The notes under the pieces: generated by a model
Database searches by the model: none
What the model was told of the DNA's origin: nothing
Seen by the model: the letters and a program-made list of their open reading frames with translations, nothing else
Program-made: the position numbers and the translations under genes
NCBI RefSeq assembly: GCF_900109775.1
Contig: NZ_FOAX01000001.1
Location: 1,054,001-1,118,000 of the forward strand
Reading direction: 5' to 3'
Origin: Pseudoxanthomonas sp. GM95
GTDB taxonomy: Bacteria > Pseudomonadota > Gammaproteobacteria > Xanthomonadales > Xanthomonadaceae
DNA: 64,000 bases
Shown: positions 9,901 to 18,584 of the stretch, piece after piece
How the letters are laid out: each line of letters begins with the position of its first letter
How positions within the stretch are numbered: position 1 is the stretch's first letter

Positions 9901-12264
9901 GACCACGATGCCGCCGCAATCCTGCGGGCATTCCTGCCGCTGCATCGCGCCGCCGGTGCGCTGACCCACCCACCGCAGGCGCGCGCGCTGGCGCTGCTGT
10001 TCTGGGCGCAGCACCAGCAGCGCCAGGACGCGATGCAATGGCCCGCGCGCCAGGCCGGTGCCGATGCGATCCTGCGCCTGTTCGGCTCTCGCGAAGGCGT
10101 GGAAGCCTTGCAGGCCGAGATGGCCGCAGCGCTGGTGATGTTCGTCGAAGGCGAGTGCCTGCCGATTCCCACGTCACAGGCCGTTGCAGCGGCCGCGTAC
10201 CTGGCCGAGGAACTGGGTCAGCCCGAACCGGTATTCGTGTTCAGCCGCTATGGTCGCGCGCTGGTCGATGGCCTGCACCAGCGCCTGGACGCCGCCGGCC
10301 TGCGCGAGGGATTCGAGAAGGCGCTGGACCACCCGGCCAGCAGCATCACCGCACGCTGGGAATTGGCGATCCAATGGCTGCACGGGCTGTGCCGCGATCC
10401 GCAGTTCGCTCCACAAGCCGGCTACGTGGCCGAAGCCGCGGCAATGCTGCTCACCGCACGCGCCCTGCGCGGACGCAACAGCGATGTCGCGCTGATGGGC
10501 ACGGTGGAAGGCTTGCTGGGCGAACACCCGCGCATCGTGCAGGGCCGGCTGGTGCTGGCGGTGGATGATTTCCTGGCGCGCATGGCCGAGCACACCGGGC
10601 AGTTCGTGGTGGGCTTCCAGCGTTACCAGGCGGTGCGCCAGAAGATCATCGCGCGCGAACGCGAGGGCCTGCGGCTGTCCGAGTTCAAGGCGCGGCCGCT
10701 GTCCTCGTTCGTGCGCAACAAGCTGATCAACGAGGTGTACCTGTCCATCATCGGCGACAACCTCGCTAAGCAGATGGGCACGGTCGGCGAGAACAAGCGC
10801 AGCGACCTGATGGGCCTGCTGATGATGATCTCGCCGCCCGGCTACGGGAAAACCACGCTGATGGAATACGTGGCCAGTCGCCTGGGCCTGGTCTTCATGA
10901 AGATCAATGGTCCGGCGCTGGGCCACGAGGTGCGCTCGCTCGACCCGACGCAGGCGCCGGACGCCACCTCGCGCCAGGAGCTGGAGAAGCTCAACCTGGC
11001 GCTGGAAATGGGCAACAACACGATGCTGTATGTCGACGACATCCAGCACACCCATCCGGAGTTCCTGCAGAAGTTCATCTCGCTGTGCGACGGCACGCGC
11101 CGCATCGAAGGCGTCTGGAAGGGCCGCACCCGCACCTACGACATGCGTGGCAAGAAGTTCTGCGTGGTCATGGCCGGCAACCCGTATACAGAATCCGGCG
11201 AGCTGTTCAAGATCCCGGACATGCTGGCCAACCGCGCCGACATCTACAACCTGGGCGACGTGCTGGGCGGCATGGAAGACGCCTTCACCCTGAGCTACAT
11301 CGAGAACAGCCTGACCTCCAACCCGGTGCTGGCGCCACTGGCCACGCGTGACATGGCTGACCTGTACCTGCTGGTGGATCGTGCGCGCGGCAAGGAGGTT
11401 TCCACCAACGCGCTCAGCCATGCCTACAGCGGCGCGGAAACCAACGAGATCGTCGCGACGCTGCAGCGCCTGCTGCAGGTGCGTGACGTGGTCTACCGCG
11501 TCAACCAGCAGTACATCGCCAGCGCTGCGCAGGACGATCGCTACCGCACCGAGCCGCCGTTCCGCCTGCAGGGCAGCTATCGCAACATGAACAAGCTGGC
11601 CGAGAAGGTCTCGCCGGTGATGAACGCCGCCGAGCTGCAGCAGCTGATCTCCGATCACTATCTCGGCGAAGCACAGCTGCTCACCACCGGCGCGGAAGAA
11701 AACCTGCTCAAGCTGGCCGAACTGCGTGGCGTGCTGGACGAAACCCAGGCCGCGCGCTGGGCGCAGATCAAGCGCGATTTCCTGCGCAACAAAGCGATGG
11801 GCGCCGACGACGCCGATGTCGGCGGGCGCGTGGTGGCGCAACTCGCGGACATTGCCGGCGGACTGCAGGCGTTGCAGGTCGCGCCCAGCGAAGCTGCGCC
11901 AGCCGCGCCCGAGGTGCCGTGGCAACACATCGTCACGCTGCTTCAGCAGCTGGCGAGCACACGCGAGGCCGCGCCCAAGGTCGATCCGCTGCAGGGTGTT
12001 CCCGAAGCGCTGCGCGCGGCGATTGAGCCGCTGTTGGAAGCGGTGCGCCAGTCGCAACAAGGTCAGGCGCAAGCCAATGCCGCGTTGGCGGGGCTGGCTG
12101 AGCTTGCCCGTGAACGCACCGCCGCCGCTCCGGTGCCGGCACAGCGCACGCGTCGCGCGCGGACCCCGCAGGAGAAGCGCCTGGACGAAGCCCTGTTGCG
12201 CCATTTCTACGGCGAGTCGGCGTTGCGCGAGGACGCGGCGGGCGAGGGCGCAGCGCCGCCGTGA
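6928..12264 (+). CDS. Very large AAA-family ATPase, annotated in relatives as DNA repair ATPase
   Basis: A 1778-residue soluble protein, no signal peptide or membrane helix seen. The first 550 residues or so form a beta-rich region that I cannot assign from motifs. Residues about 550-850 are coiled-coil-rich. The C-terminal third holds an AAA+ module: Walker A GYGKTT at about 1305-1310 and Walker B MLYVDD at about 1366-1371, followed by CVVMAGNPY (sensor 1 position). The tail is basic (QRTRRARTPQEKR). ATG 6928 is preceded by GGAAG at 6911-6915. From memory, relatives are called DNA repair ATPase, but nothing in the sequence proves a DNA role. The gene lies 102 bases after the flotillin gene and overlaps the next gene by GTGA, so it is an operon member. 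Confidence 0.75.
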   Translation: MSDSVTHSDPAPEAGAQGQVDQAVARGGAYEVLRRRLTEQGERLRSVVDGLNRQRLAEFGDSRLEVTGRFRIRTENNCVGRDVVQVGADMLLFGYNVFIGLKTQTRIEDVFGLYRLVQGGEGYDVVPLELKDSFLGQSGFVHDFTELYAYYKHARLLQLIVVGGKLLAAFQIGERSTDVRVFRWSIDAAGALTYLDARGERDIALPPPFDFEWTRATREMAVSGRHSHLNILDTLFVETIGGDLTIKVENNTETGKGIYSEPVEDSTQSLDDAQFDFAKVGTLILLKVLPYRESTWRGLIYNTLTGHIVRNDAIVQACVQLPEDHGIIFPGGYYLQGGEHKAFDAGMAGMQFKRAIRSPNGEDVLYIFYEREGGKSALFVYNTIQRALQNPVFGHGYALLQDGRMVLFHAEGNEPTRIHPMQVWQTPFTSDEFAANRPASDSFMGRIGNAELVRGISNLLGLSREIEGDDVSVQRYQRLVGDARRLFDAHHWLDDAHCDGAATLLREITATGESVLDEYEKVQAIRQQSDQAMVEATAAHKALLNRLQPENWTQVQAFVEALNAISAQRGQLLTIRDYRYIDTAAIDAMAQALQLAHERVGAATGVFLAGDTALAPFNARLDELDAGVKAATSARQLAEQLQAMQAMSADLDMLSELMAGLKVDDATQRTRVVEAISGIYARLNQARARAEQQRKSLGSAEAVAQFGAQFALFSQAITSALSLATDPERADEQLSRLMVQLEELESQFGEHEQFLGDILAKREELVEAFETHKQALLDDRQRKAQSVLDAANRILDGLGRRTERFTSPDELNAFFAGDPLILKLRELAERLRGYRDSVKADDIEARLKGTRDQAVRALRDRSDLFEADGNVVKLGPRHRFSVNTQPLDLTILPRGDTLALHLTGTDFLEPIHDAELAELQPYWQVALDSESPVLYRGEYLAGCILQSAIRGGDGLDLASLQHQAAEPEALAKVVRDFAAPRYREGYERGIHDHDAAAILRAFLPLHRAAGALTHPPQARALALLFWAQHQQRQDAMQWPARQAGADAILRLFGSREGVEALQAEMAAALVMFVEGECLPIPTSQAVAAAAYLAEELGQPEPVFVFSRYGRALVDGLHQRLDAAGLREGFEKALDHPASSITARWELAIQWLHGLCRDPQFAPQAGYVAEAAAMLLTARALRGRNSDVALMGTVEGLLGEHPRIVQGRLVLAVDDFLARMAEHTGQFVVGFQRYQAVRQKIIAREREGLRLSEFKARPLSSFVRNKLINEVYLSIIGDNLAKQMGTVGENKRSDLMGLLMMISPPGYGKTTLMEYVASRLGLVFMKINGPALGHEVRSLDPTQAPDATSRQELEKLNLALEMGNNTMLYVDDIQHTHPEFLQKFISLCDGTRRIEGVWKGRTRTYDMRGKKFCVVMAGNPYTESGELFKIPDMLANRADIYNLGDVLGGMEDAFTLSYIENSLTSNPVLAPLATRDMADLYLLVDRARGKEVSTNALSHAYSGAETNEIVATLQRLLQVRDVVYRVNQQYIASAAQDDRYRTEPPFRLQGSYRNMNKLAEKVSPVMNAAELQQLISDHYLGEAQLLTTGAEENLLKLAELRGVLDETQAARWAQIKRDFLRNKAMGADDADVGGRVVAQLADIAGGLQALQVAPSEAAPAAPEVPWQHIVTLLQQLASTREAAPKVDPLQGVPEALRAAIEPLLEAVRQSQQGQAQANAALAGLAELARERTAAAPVPAQRTRRARTPQEKRLDEALLRHFYGESALREDAAGEGAAPP

Positions 12265-12980
12265 TCGCGCCCGTGCCTGTCTTCCCGTTGCCGGATCCGT
12301 CGTTGGATCGCAGCGACCTGCTGGCCGCGACGCGCTACGGCGAGATGCTGCTGAGCGCCATCGAGGCCCAGTCGCAGGCCGGACTGGCGAGTGATCCGGC
12401 GATGGCCGCGCTGGTCGCGCAGATGCAGCAGATCCGGCTTGCGCTGCAGGCGCGCGACCCGGCCGCGATCCGGCGCGACAGCGGCTGGTGGGGACGTTTG
12501 TTGGGGCGTGATGTCGAAGCGCAGCTGCAGGCCGAGCAGCTGTCCGCGCAACTGGGCGTGCTGCTGTCGCGCGCCGATATGCTGGCTGCGACGCTGCGTG
12601 CTGCGCTGGTGACTATCGCCGCACAGCGCTCATCGCGACAGACGGCAGGCGAGGCGATCGATCGCTGGATCGAACTCGGCCAGCAGCAGCTGGGCTTGGA
12701 CGACAGTGCCTGGGATCAGGCCTTGTCGCGCCGGCTGGATCACCTGCGCCGACTGGCCGTGCTGCAGCACACGCAGCACGCGCAGGTGGTGTTGCTGCAG
12801 GGGCAGGTGCACGAACTGCTGGAGCGCTACCAGCGCATCCGCGATGTGCTGCTGCCGGCGTGGCAACAGCAGGCGACCGTCCAGGCCGCCGCGCAGGTGC
12901 CGACGCAGTTGCGCGAGATGCAGCGCGCCCAGGACGACATCACCGCTGAAGTGACGGCCATGCAGGCTAGACTTCGATGA
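12261..12980 (+). CDS. Short TelA-like helical protein
   Basis: A 239-residue, almost wholly helical protein without signal peptide or membrane segment. It starts with GTG 12261, overlapping the stop of the AAA gene by four bases. By eye it resembles a shortened TelA. The GWWGRLLGRDVEAQ stretch matches the FG.LL..... entry to the TelA helical core. RYQRIRDVLLPAW near the C-terminus lines up with FNAVRDITIPSW of the TelA encoded just downstream. It may therefore be a divergent TelA paralogue that pairs with the full-length one (inference). No catalytic motif is visible. Confidence 0.6.
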   Translation: MIAPVPVFPLPDPSLDRSDLLAATRYGEMLLSAIEAQSQAGLASDPAMAALVAQMQQIRLALQARDPAAIRRDSGWWGRLLGRDVEAQLQAEQLSAQLGVLLSRADMLAATLRAALVTIAAQRSSRQTAGEAIDRWIELGQQQLGLDDSAWDQALSRRLDHLRRLAVLQHTQHAQVVLLQGQVHELLERYQRIRDVLLPAWQQQATVQAAAQVPTQLREMQRAQDDITAEVTAMQARLR

Positions 12981-13032
12981 ATGCGCGCGGCCTGCCGGCC
13001 GTGGAGACCGCAATGGATCAAGGAGCTGGAAC

Positions 13033-14133
13033 ATGACGCAGGATTCGCCCATTCCCTCGCCGCTGCCGGTGCCCGTTGCGCCGAGCCTGGATCCGGCGCT
13101 GCTCACGGCGCTGGGCCTGACCGCCGCCGACCAGGGCCGCATCGACGAGATTACCCGCGGTCTGGACGACATCACGCCGGGCAACCTGCATGTGTTCGGG
13201 CGCGAAGCGGCAGGCAAGACCGCGGCGTTCTCCAGCCAGTTGCTCGATCAGGTGCGCAACCGCGACCTGGACGCGTCCGGCGACAAGCTCGGCGAAGTCG
13301 TGCGCATCGCGCGCTCGCTCAAGCTGGAAGGCCTGAACGAGCGTTCCAAGGTGCCGGTGATCGGCGGTCTGATCGACCGGATGCGCGCGTCCAAGGGCGA
13401 GCTGGTACAGAAGTTCAGCGACACCAACCAACAGATCGAACAGCTCATGCGCGATGTCGGCGTGCAGCAGGCGACCATGTCCCAGCGTGTGGGTGAGTTC
13501 GATCGCATGCACCAGATCGTGCTCGACGAACGCCACAGCCTCGGCCTGCATGTGGCTGCCGGCAAGCAGCGCCTGGCCACGCTGGCGCAGGAGCAGCAGG
13601 CGCTACTTGGTCTGGAGGATCCGGCTTCGCGCACGCGGCGCAACGAGCTGGACAACGCCATCCGCCTGCTCGACAAGCGCGTGGGCGACCTGACGGTCAT
13701 GCAGCACGCGGCCGATCAGTCGCTGCCGATGATCCGCATGATCCAGGCCAATGCGATCCAGCTGATCGAGAAGTTCAACGCGGTGCGCGACATCACCATT
13801 CCGTCGTGGAAGCGCCAGTTCGCGATCCAGCTTTCGCTGAGCGAGCAGAAGCACGCGGTCGAGCTGTCCAACGCGATCGACGATGCCACCAACGAGATCA
13901 TGCGGCGCAACGCCGACCTGATGCGCCAGACCTCGGTTGAGACCGCCAAGGCCAACCAGCGCGCGGTGATCGACGTGGCCACGCTGCGCCATGTACACGA
14001 GCAGCTGATCGCCACGGTGGAAGAAGTCCGCACGATCCATCGCGAAGGCATGCAGCAGCGCCAGCAGGCCGAGGTGGAGCTGGCCAAATTGCGCGAAGAC
14101 GTGCAGCAGCACTTGGCTGCGCCGACCCTCTGA
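13033..14133 (+). CDS. telA: Toxic anion resistance protein TelA
   Basis: This 366-residue cytosolic helical protein matches the TelA/KlaA family, linked to tellurite and other anion or envelope stress tolerance by an unresolved mechanism. The family hallmarks are seen: FGREAAGKTAAFS near residue 60, a long helical core with MRDVGVQQATMSQRV, and the most conserved segment MIQANAIQLIEKFNAVRDITIPSWKRQ written here in two parts (MIQANAIQLIEKF, then NAVRDITIPSWKRQ) at about 236-262. AAGGAGCTGG (13020-13029) precedes ATG 13033. It closes the yqiJ-flotillin-AAA-TelA-like operon. No ter genes (terB, terC, terD) are nearby, so this is a TelA system linked to flotillin rather than a classic ter cluster. 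Confidence 0.88.
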   Translation: MTQDSPIPSPLPVPVAPSLDPALLTALGLTAADQGRIDEITRGLDDITPGNLHVFGREAAGKTAAFSSQLLDQVRNRDLDASGDKLGEVVRIARSLKLEGLNERSKVPVIGGLIDRMRASKGELVQKFSDTNQQIEQLMRDVGVQQATMSQRVGEFDRMHQIVLDERHSLGLHVAAGKQRLATLAQEQQALLGLEDPASRTRRNELDNAIRLLDKRVGDLTVMQHAADQSLPMIRMIQANAIQLIEKFNAVRDITIPSWKRQFAIQLSLSEQKHAVELSNAIDDATNEIMRRNADLMRQTSVETAKANQRAVIDVATLRHVHEQLIATVEEVRTIHREGMQQRQQAEVELAKLREDVQQHLAAPTL

Positions 14134-14146
14134 CCGGTCGCGTGAG

Positions 14147-15040
14147 TTAGGGTGTGTGCGCGGCGAGTTCGGCCTGGATCCAGCTGGCGAGCGCTTTCAG
14201 GCGCGGATCCGGTGCGCGACGTGGACTGCACAGTGTCCAGCGGCCGCTGGTACGGGTGAAGCCCCACGGCGCCAGCAGGCGGCCGCTGGCCAGGTCTTCG
14301 CTGACCAGCTGGCGTGGGGCGATGGCCACGCCCAGGCCGGAGGCGGCGGCTTCCAGCAGGTAGTACAGGTGCGGAAACAGTTCGCCGTAATGCAGGTCGT
14401 CGGCCGCAAGCGCATGTTGATGGGCCCATTGCGGCCAGGCCTGCGGGCGCGAGGCGGTGTGCAGCAGGCGTTCGTGCGAGAGCGCCTGCGCCGGTTGTCC
14501 CTGCAGGGCGGGCAGGCCGGGATAGCGCGGGCTGACCACCGGGCCGATTTCCTCATCGCCCAGCGCAATGACCTGCCAGTCCGCGGGCCACGGCGCCTGG
14601 CCCAGCAGCAGCATCGCGTCCACGCCGGGCTGCAGCTCCGGCGATTCCTGCGCGGAAAAATGCAGGCGCACGCCGGGCAGGGCCTGGCCCATGCGCTCCA
14701 GGCGCGGGATCACCCAGCGGGCCAGCACGCTGGCCGAGCAGCCCAGCACCAGCGCGTCGCTGGGGCCGCTTCGGCGCAGGCCCTCCCAGGCCTGCTGGAG
14801 CTGGGTGAAGGCCGCGCCGGTCGCATCGCGCAGGCGCACGCCGGCGGCGGTCAGGACCAGGCCACGGCCGGCGCGTTCGAACAGCGGCTGGCCCAGCGCC
14901 TCTTCCAGCGCCCGGATCTGGCGGCTGACCGCGCCGTGGGTGACGTGCAGTTCCTGGCCCGCCTGGGTCACGCTTTCCAGCCGGGCAGCGGCCTCGAACG
15001 CCCGCAGGGCGCCGAGTGGGGGCAGGTTGGCACGGGCCAT
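14147..15040 (-). CDS. trpI: LysR-family regulator, probable TrpI activator of trpBA
   Basis: A 297-residue LysR-type regulator: N-terminal helix-turn-helix (residues about 6-65, LGALRAFEAAARLESVT then VTHGAVSRQIRALEE), followed by the periplasmic-binding-protein-like effector domain. It is transcribed away from trpB with a 96-bp gap, the arrangement of trpI-trpBA in pseudomonads, where TrpI with indoleglycerol phosphate activates trpBA. The context is the main basis for the name; GcvA-type regulators have the same LGALRAFEAAARL start, so it could respond to something else. The gene converges on telA with 13 bp between stops. Confidence 0.75.
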   Translation of the reverse strand: MARANLPPLGALRAFEAAARLESVTQAGQELHVTHGAVSRQIRALEEALGQPLFERAGRGLVLTAAGVRLRDATGAAFTQLQQAWEGLRRSGPSDALVLGCSASVLARWVIPRLERMGQALPGVRLHFSAQESPELQPGVDAMLLLGQAPWPADWQVIALGDEEIGPVVSPRYPGLPALQGQPAQALSHERLLHTASRPQAWPQWAHQHALAADDLHYGELFPHLYYLLEAAASGLGVAIAPRQLVSEDLASGRLLAPWGFTRTSGRWTLCSPRRAPDPRLKALASWIQAELAAHTP

Positions 15041-15041
15041 C

Positions 15042-15107
15042 TGTGAGATTTCCTGACGGGTTGTGGCGATCTTATCGCTATTGGACGCCCGCTGGCTGGG
15101 CTAGCAT
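15042..15107 (+). promoter_or_regulatory. trpI-trpB divergent control region
   Basis: Two possible regulator sites and a promoter lie in the gap. TGTGAG-N5-CTGACG (15042-15058) is the half-site arrangement I recall for TrpI site I in Pseudomonas. GCGAT-CTT-ATCGC (15066-15078) is a perfect inverted repeat. Next come TTGGAC (15081-15086) and TAGCAT (15102-15107), 15 bp apart, as a weak -35/-10 pair reading toward trpB; the short spacing would fit an activator-dependent promoter. All assignments are by eye. Confidence 0.4.
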
Positions 15108-15136
15108 GGGCGCCTGTCCAACGACTGCGTACCGTC

Positions 15137-16354
<1,218 letters not shown>

Positions 16355-16431
16355 ATCCTTCCGCGCCGGGCTGGTGCACGCCGCGCTGCCCGGCGCTGGA
16401 TTTGCCACATTGACCTTGCAGGAGCCCTCAG

Positions 16432-16827
16432 ATGGCTGAAGACACCCAGACCACGCAGACCCCGCCCAACATCGATGCGCCGATGGACCCGGCGTTCTTC
16501 GAGGTGGTCAACAAGTTCGTGCAGATGGCCAACCGCCAGGGCGGCATCCACGGCCTGAAGCGCACCAGCTTTGCCGCGTTGTACGGCGTGGCCCGCTACA
16601 ACGCGCACACGTACATCAGCGTCGAGCCGGACATCCCGGGCTCGCGCGCAGGCTTCCTCGACTACATGACCGCGCTCTATCGCCGGATGCTCAACGAGCA
16701 CCTGGACGCGCTCGGCGCCGAGCGCGGCATGAACGTGGGTGAATCCGAACTGGCTGCCGACTACGCCGCCATCGACAAGCGTCGCGCCGAAGCCGCCGCG
16801 GCCGCACTGGAAGACAAGCCCGAATGA
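16432..16827 (+). CDS. DUF3144-like small protein between trpB and trpA
   Basis: A 131-residue cytosolic protein of unknown function. The core (about residues 22-100) has the FFEVVNKFVQMAN start and FAALYGVARYNAH middle that I associate with DUF3144, with an acidic Ala-rich tail. Its ATG follows GCAGGAG (16420-16426), and its stop overlaps the trpA start by four bases (ATGA), so translation of trpA is probably coupled to it. This position inside trpBA is also what I recall from Xanthomonas. No enzymatic motif is visible; a role in tryptophan synthesis is only a guess from position. Confidence 0.75.
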   Translation: MAEDTQTTQTPPNIDAPMDPAFFEVVNKFVQMANRQGGIHGLKRTSFAALYGVARYNAHTYISVEPDIPGSRAGFLDYMTALYRRMLNEHLDALGAERGMNVGESELAADYAAIDKRRAEAAAAALEDKPE

Positions 16828-17636
16828 ACCGTTTCGACACGACGTTTGCCGCGCTCAAGGCACAGGGGCGCAAGGCGCTGGTTCCGTTTGTCACCGCGGG
16901 CGATCCCTCGCTGGCGGCCACCGTGCCGGTCATGCATGCGCTGGTCGCGGCCGGCGCCGATGTGATCGAGCTGGGCGTGCCGTTCTCCGATCCGATGGCC
17001 GATGGCCCGACCATCCAGCGCAGCTCCGAGCTGGCGCTGGGCCGCGGCGCCGGGTTGCGCTTCGTGCTGGAGGTGGTTGCCGCGTTCCGCCAGACCGACG
17101 CGACCACGCCGGTGGTGCTGATGGGCTACCTGAATCCGGTCGAGATCCACGGCGCCCAGCGCTTCGCCCGCGAAGCGGCCGATGCCGGCGTCGATGGCGC
17201 GCTGCTGGTCGACCTGCCGCCGGAAGAGGCCGACGAGACCCGCGAAATCTTCAACCGCCACGGCCTGCAACTGATCGCGCTGGCCGCGCCGACCACCACG
17301 CCCGAACGCGCCGCGCTGCTCTGCGAGCAGGCACAGGGCTATCTGTATTACGTCAGCTTCGCGGGCGTTACCGGCGCTTCGGACCGGCTCGATACTCAGG
17401 CCGCCGGTGAGCGCCTGCGCGCCCTGCGGGCCCAGTCGAAAGTGCCGGTGGTGGCCGGTTTCGGCATCAAGGACGCCGCCAGCGCCGCGGCCATGGCGCC
17501 GGACGCCGATGGCGTGGTGGTGGGCAGCGCGCTGGTCAAGGCGATCAGCGAGGCCGCCAGCCCGCAGCAGGCGGCTGAACTGGCCGGGAACTTCCTGCGG
17601 CCGCTGCGGGAGGCGCTGGATCAGGGGCTGCGCTAA
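16824..17636 (+). CDS. trpA: Tryptophan synthase alpha chain
   Basis: TrpA cleaves indole-3-glycerol phosphate to indole and glyceraldehyde 3-phosphate and passes indole to TrpB through a tunnel. Length 270 is usual. The catalytic Glu (ELGVPFSDPMADGP, first Glu) and catalytic Asp (VDLPPEE) are both present, as is the phosphate-binding GFGIKDA. It overlaps the preceding DUF gene by ATGA. accD follows after 57 bp, an arrangement found across proteobacteria. Confidence 0.97.
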   Translation: MNRFDTTFAALKAQGRKALVPFVTAGDPSLAATVPVMHALVAAGADVIELGVPFSDPMADGPTIQRSSELALGRGAGLRFVLEVVAAFRQTDATTPVVLMGYLNPVEIHGAQRFAREAADAGVDGALLVDLPPEEADETREIFNRHGLQLIALAAPTTTPERAALLCEQAQGYLYYVSFAGVTGASDRLDTQAAGERLRALRAQSKVPVVAGFGIKDAASAAAMAPDADGVVVGSALVKAISEAASPQQAAELAGNFLRPLREALDQGLR

Positions 17637-17693
17637 ACTGCCGCGCTTGCATCCCGCGCCGCGTGGCGCGCTGAACCAGGTTTACAAACACGC

Positions 17694-18584
17694 ATGAGCT
17701 GGCTGAGCAAACTGATGCCCGCGGGCATCCGCACCGACGCGGCAACCCGCAAACCCAAGCGCAGCGTCCCCGAAGGCCTGTGGGAAAAGTGCGACAACTG
17801 CGGCGCGGTGCTGTACCGGCCCGAGCTGGAAGAAAACCTGGAGGTCTGCCCCAAGTGCGACCACCACATGGCCATCCGCGCCCGCGCGCGCCTGGCCGCA
17901 CTGTTCGATCCGGGTTCCACCAAGGAGCTCGGCGCGGCGCTCGGCCCGACCGACGTGCTCAAGTTCCGTGACCAGAAGCGCTACGCCGACCGCATCAAGG
18001 CCGCGCAGAAGTCCACCGGCGAGCGCGATGCGCTGATCACGCTGCAGGGCAAGGTCAAGGACCGCAACCTGGTCGCCAGCGCCTTCGACTTCGCCTACAT
18101 GGGCGGCTCGATGGGCTCTGTGGTGGGCGAGCGTTTTGCCCTGGGCGCCGAGAAGGCGCTGGAGCTGGGCTGCCCGTTCGTGTGCTTCTCCGCCTCGGGC
18201 GGCGCGCGCATGCAGGAAAGCCTGTTCTCGCTGCTGCAGATGGCCAAGACCTCCGCGGCGCTGGGTCGCCTGCGTGCGGCCGGCCTGCCGTACATCTCGG
18301 TGCTCACGCACCCGACCACCGGTGGCGTGTCGGCCTCGTTCGCGATGCTGGGCGACATCAACATCGGCGAGCCCAAGGCGCTGATCGGCTTCGCCGGCCC
18401 GCGTGTGATCGAGCAGACCGTGCGCGAAACGCTGCCCGAAGGCTTCCAGCGTTCGGAATTCCTGCTCGACCACGGCGCCATCGACCAGATCTGCGACCGT
18501 CGCGAGCTGCGCGATCGCCTGGCCGACCTGTGCGCGCTGATGCTCAAGCAGCCCAAGCCGGCCAGCGACGCCGAGGCCGCCTGA
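17694..18584 (+). CDS. accD: Acetyl-CoA carboxylase carboxyltransferase subunit beta
   Basis: AccD, with AccA, transfers the carboxyl group from carboxybiotin to acetyl-CoA, making malonyl-CoA for fatty acid synthesis. The 296-residue protein has the N-terminal four-cysteine zinc ribbon (CDNC...CPKC, residues about 33-55), which also gives DNA/RNA binding in the E. coli enzyme, then the crotonase-like carboxyltransferase fold with [10 protein letters not shown] and [11 protein letters not shown]. Its stop codon overlaps the glmM start by one base (TGATG), implying coupled translation. Confidence 0.97.
   Translation: MSWLSKLMPAGIRTDAATRKPKRSVPEGLWEKCDNCGAVLYRPELEENLEVCPKCDHHMAIRARARLAALFDPGSTKELGAALGPTDVLKFRDQKRYADRIKAAQKSTGERDALITLQGKVKDRNLVASAFDFAYMGGSMGSVVGERFALGAEKALELGCPFVCFSASGGARMQESLFSLLQMAKTSAALGRLRAAGLPYISVLTHPTTGGVSASFAMLGDINIGEPKALIGFAGPRVIEQTVRETLPEGFQRSEFLLDHGAIDQICDRRELRDRLADLCALMLKQPKPASDAEAA

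Noticed and set aside
10174-12204. Antisense open frame of 676 codons over the AAA gene
   Set aside because: Shadow of the coding strand; no recognisable domain and no ribosome site.
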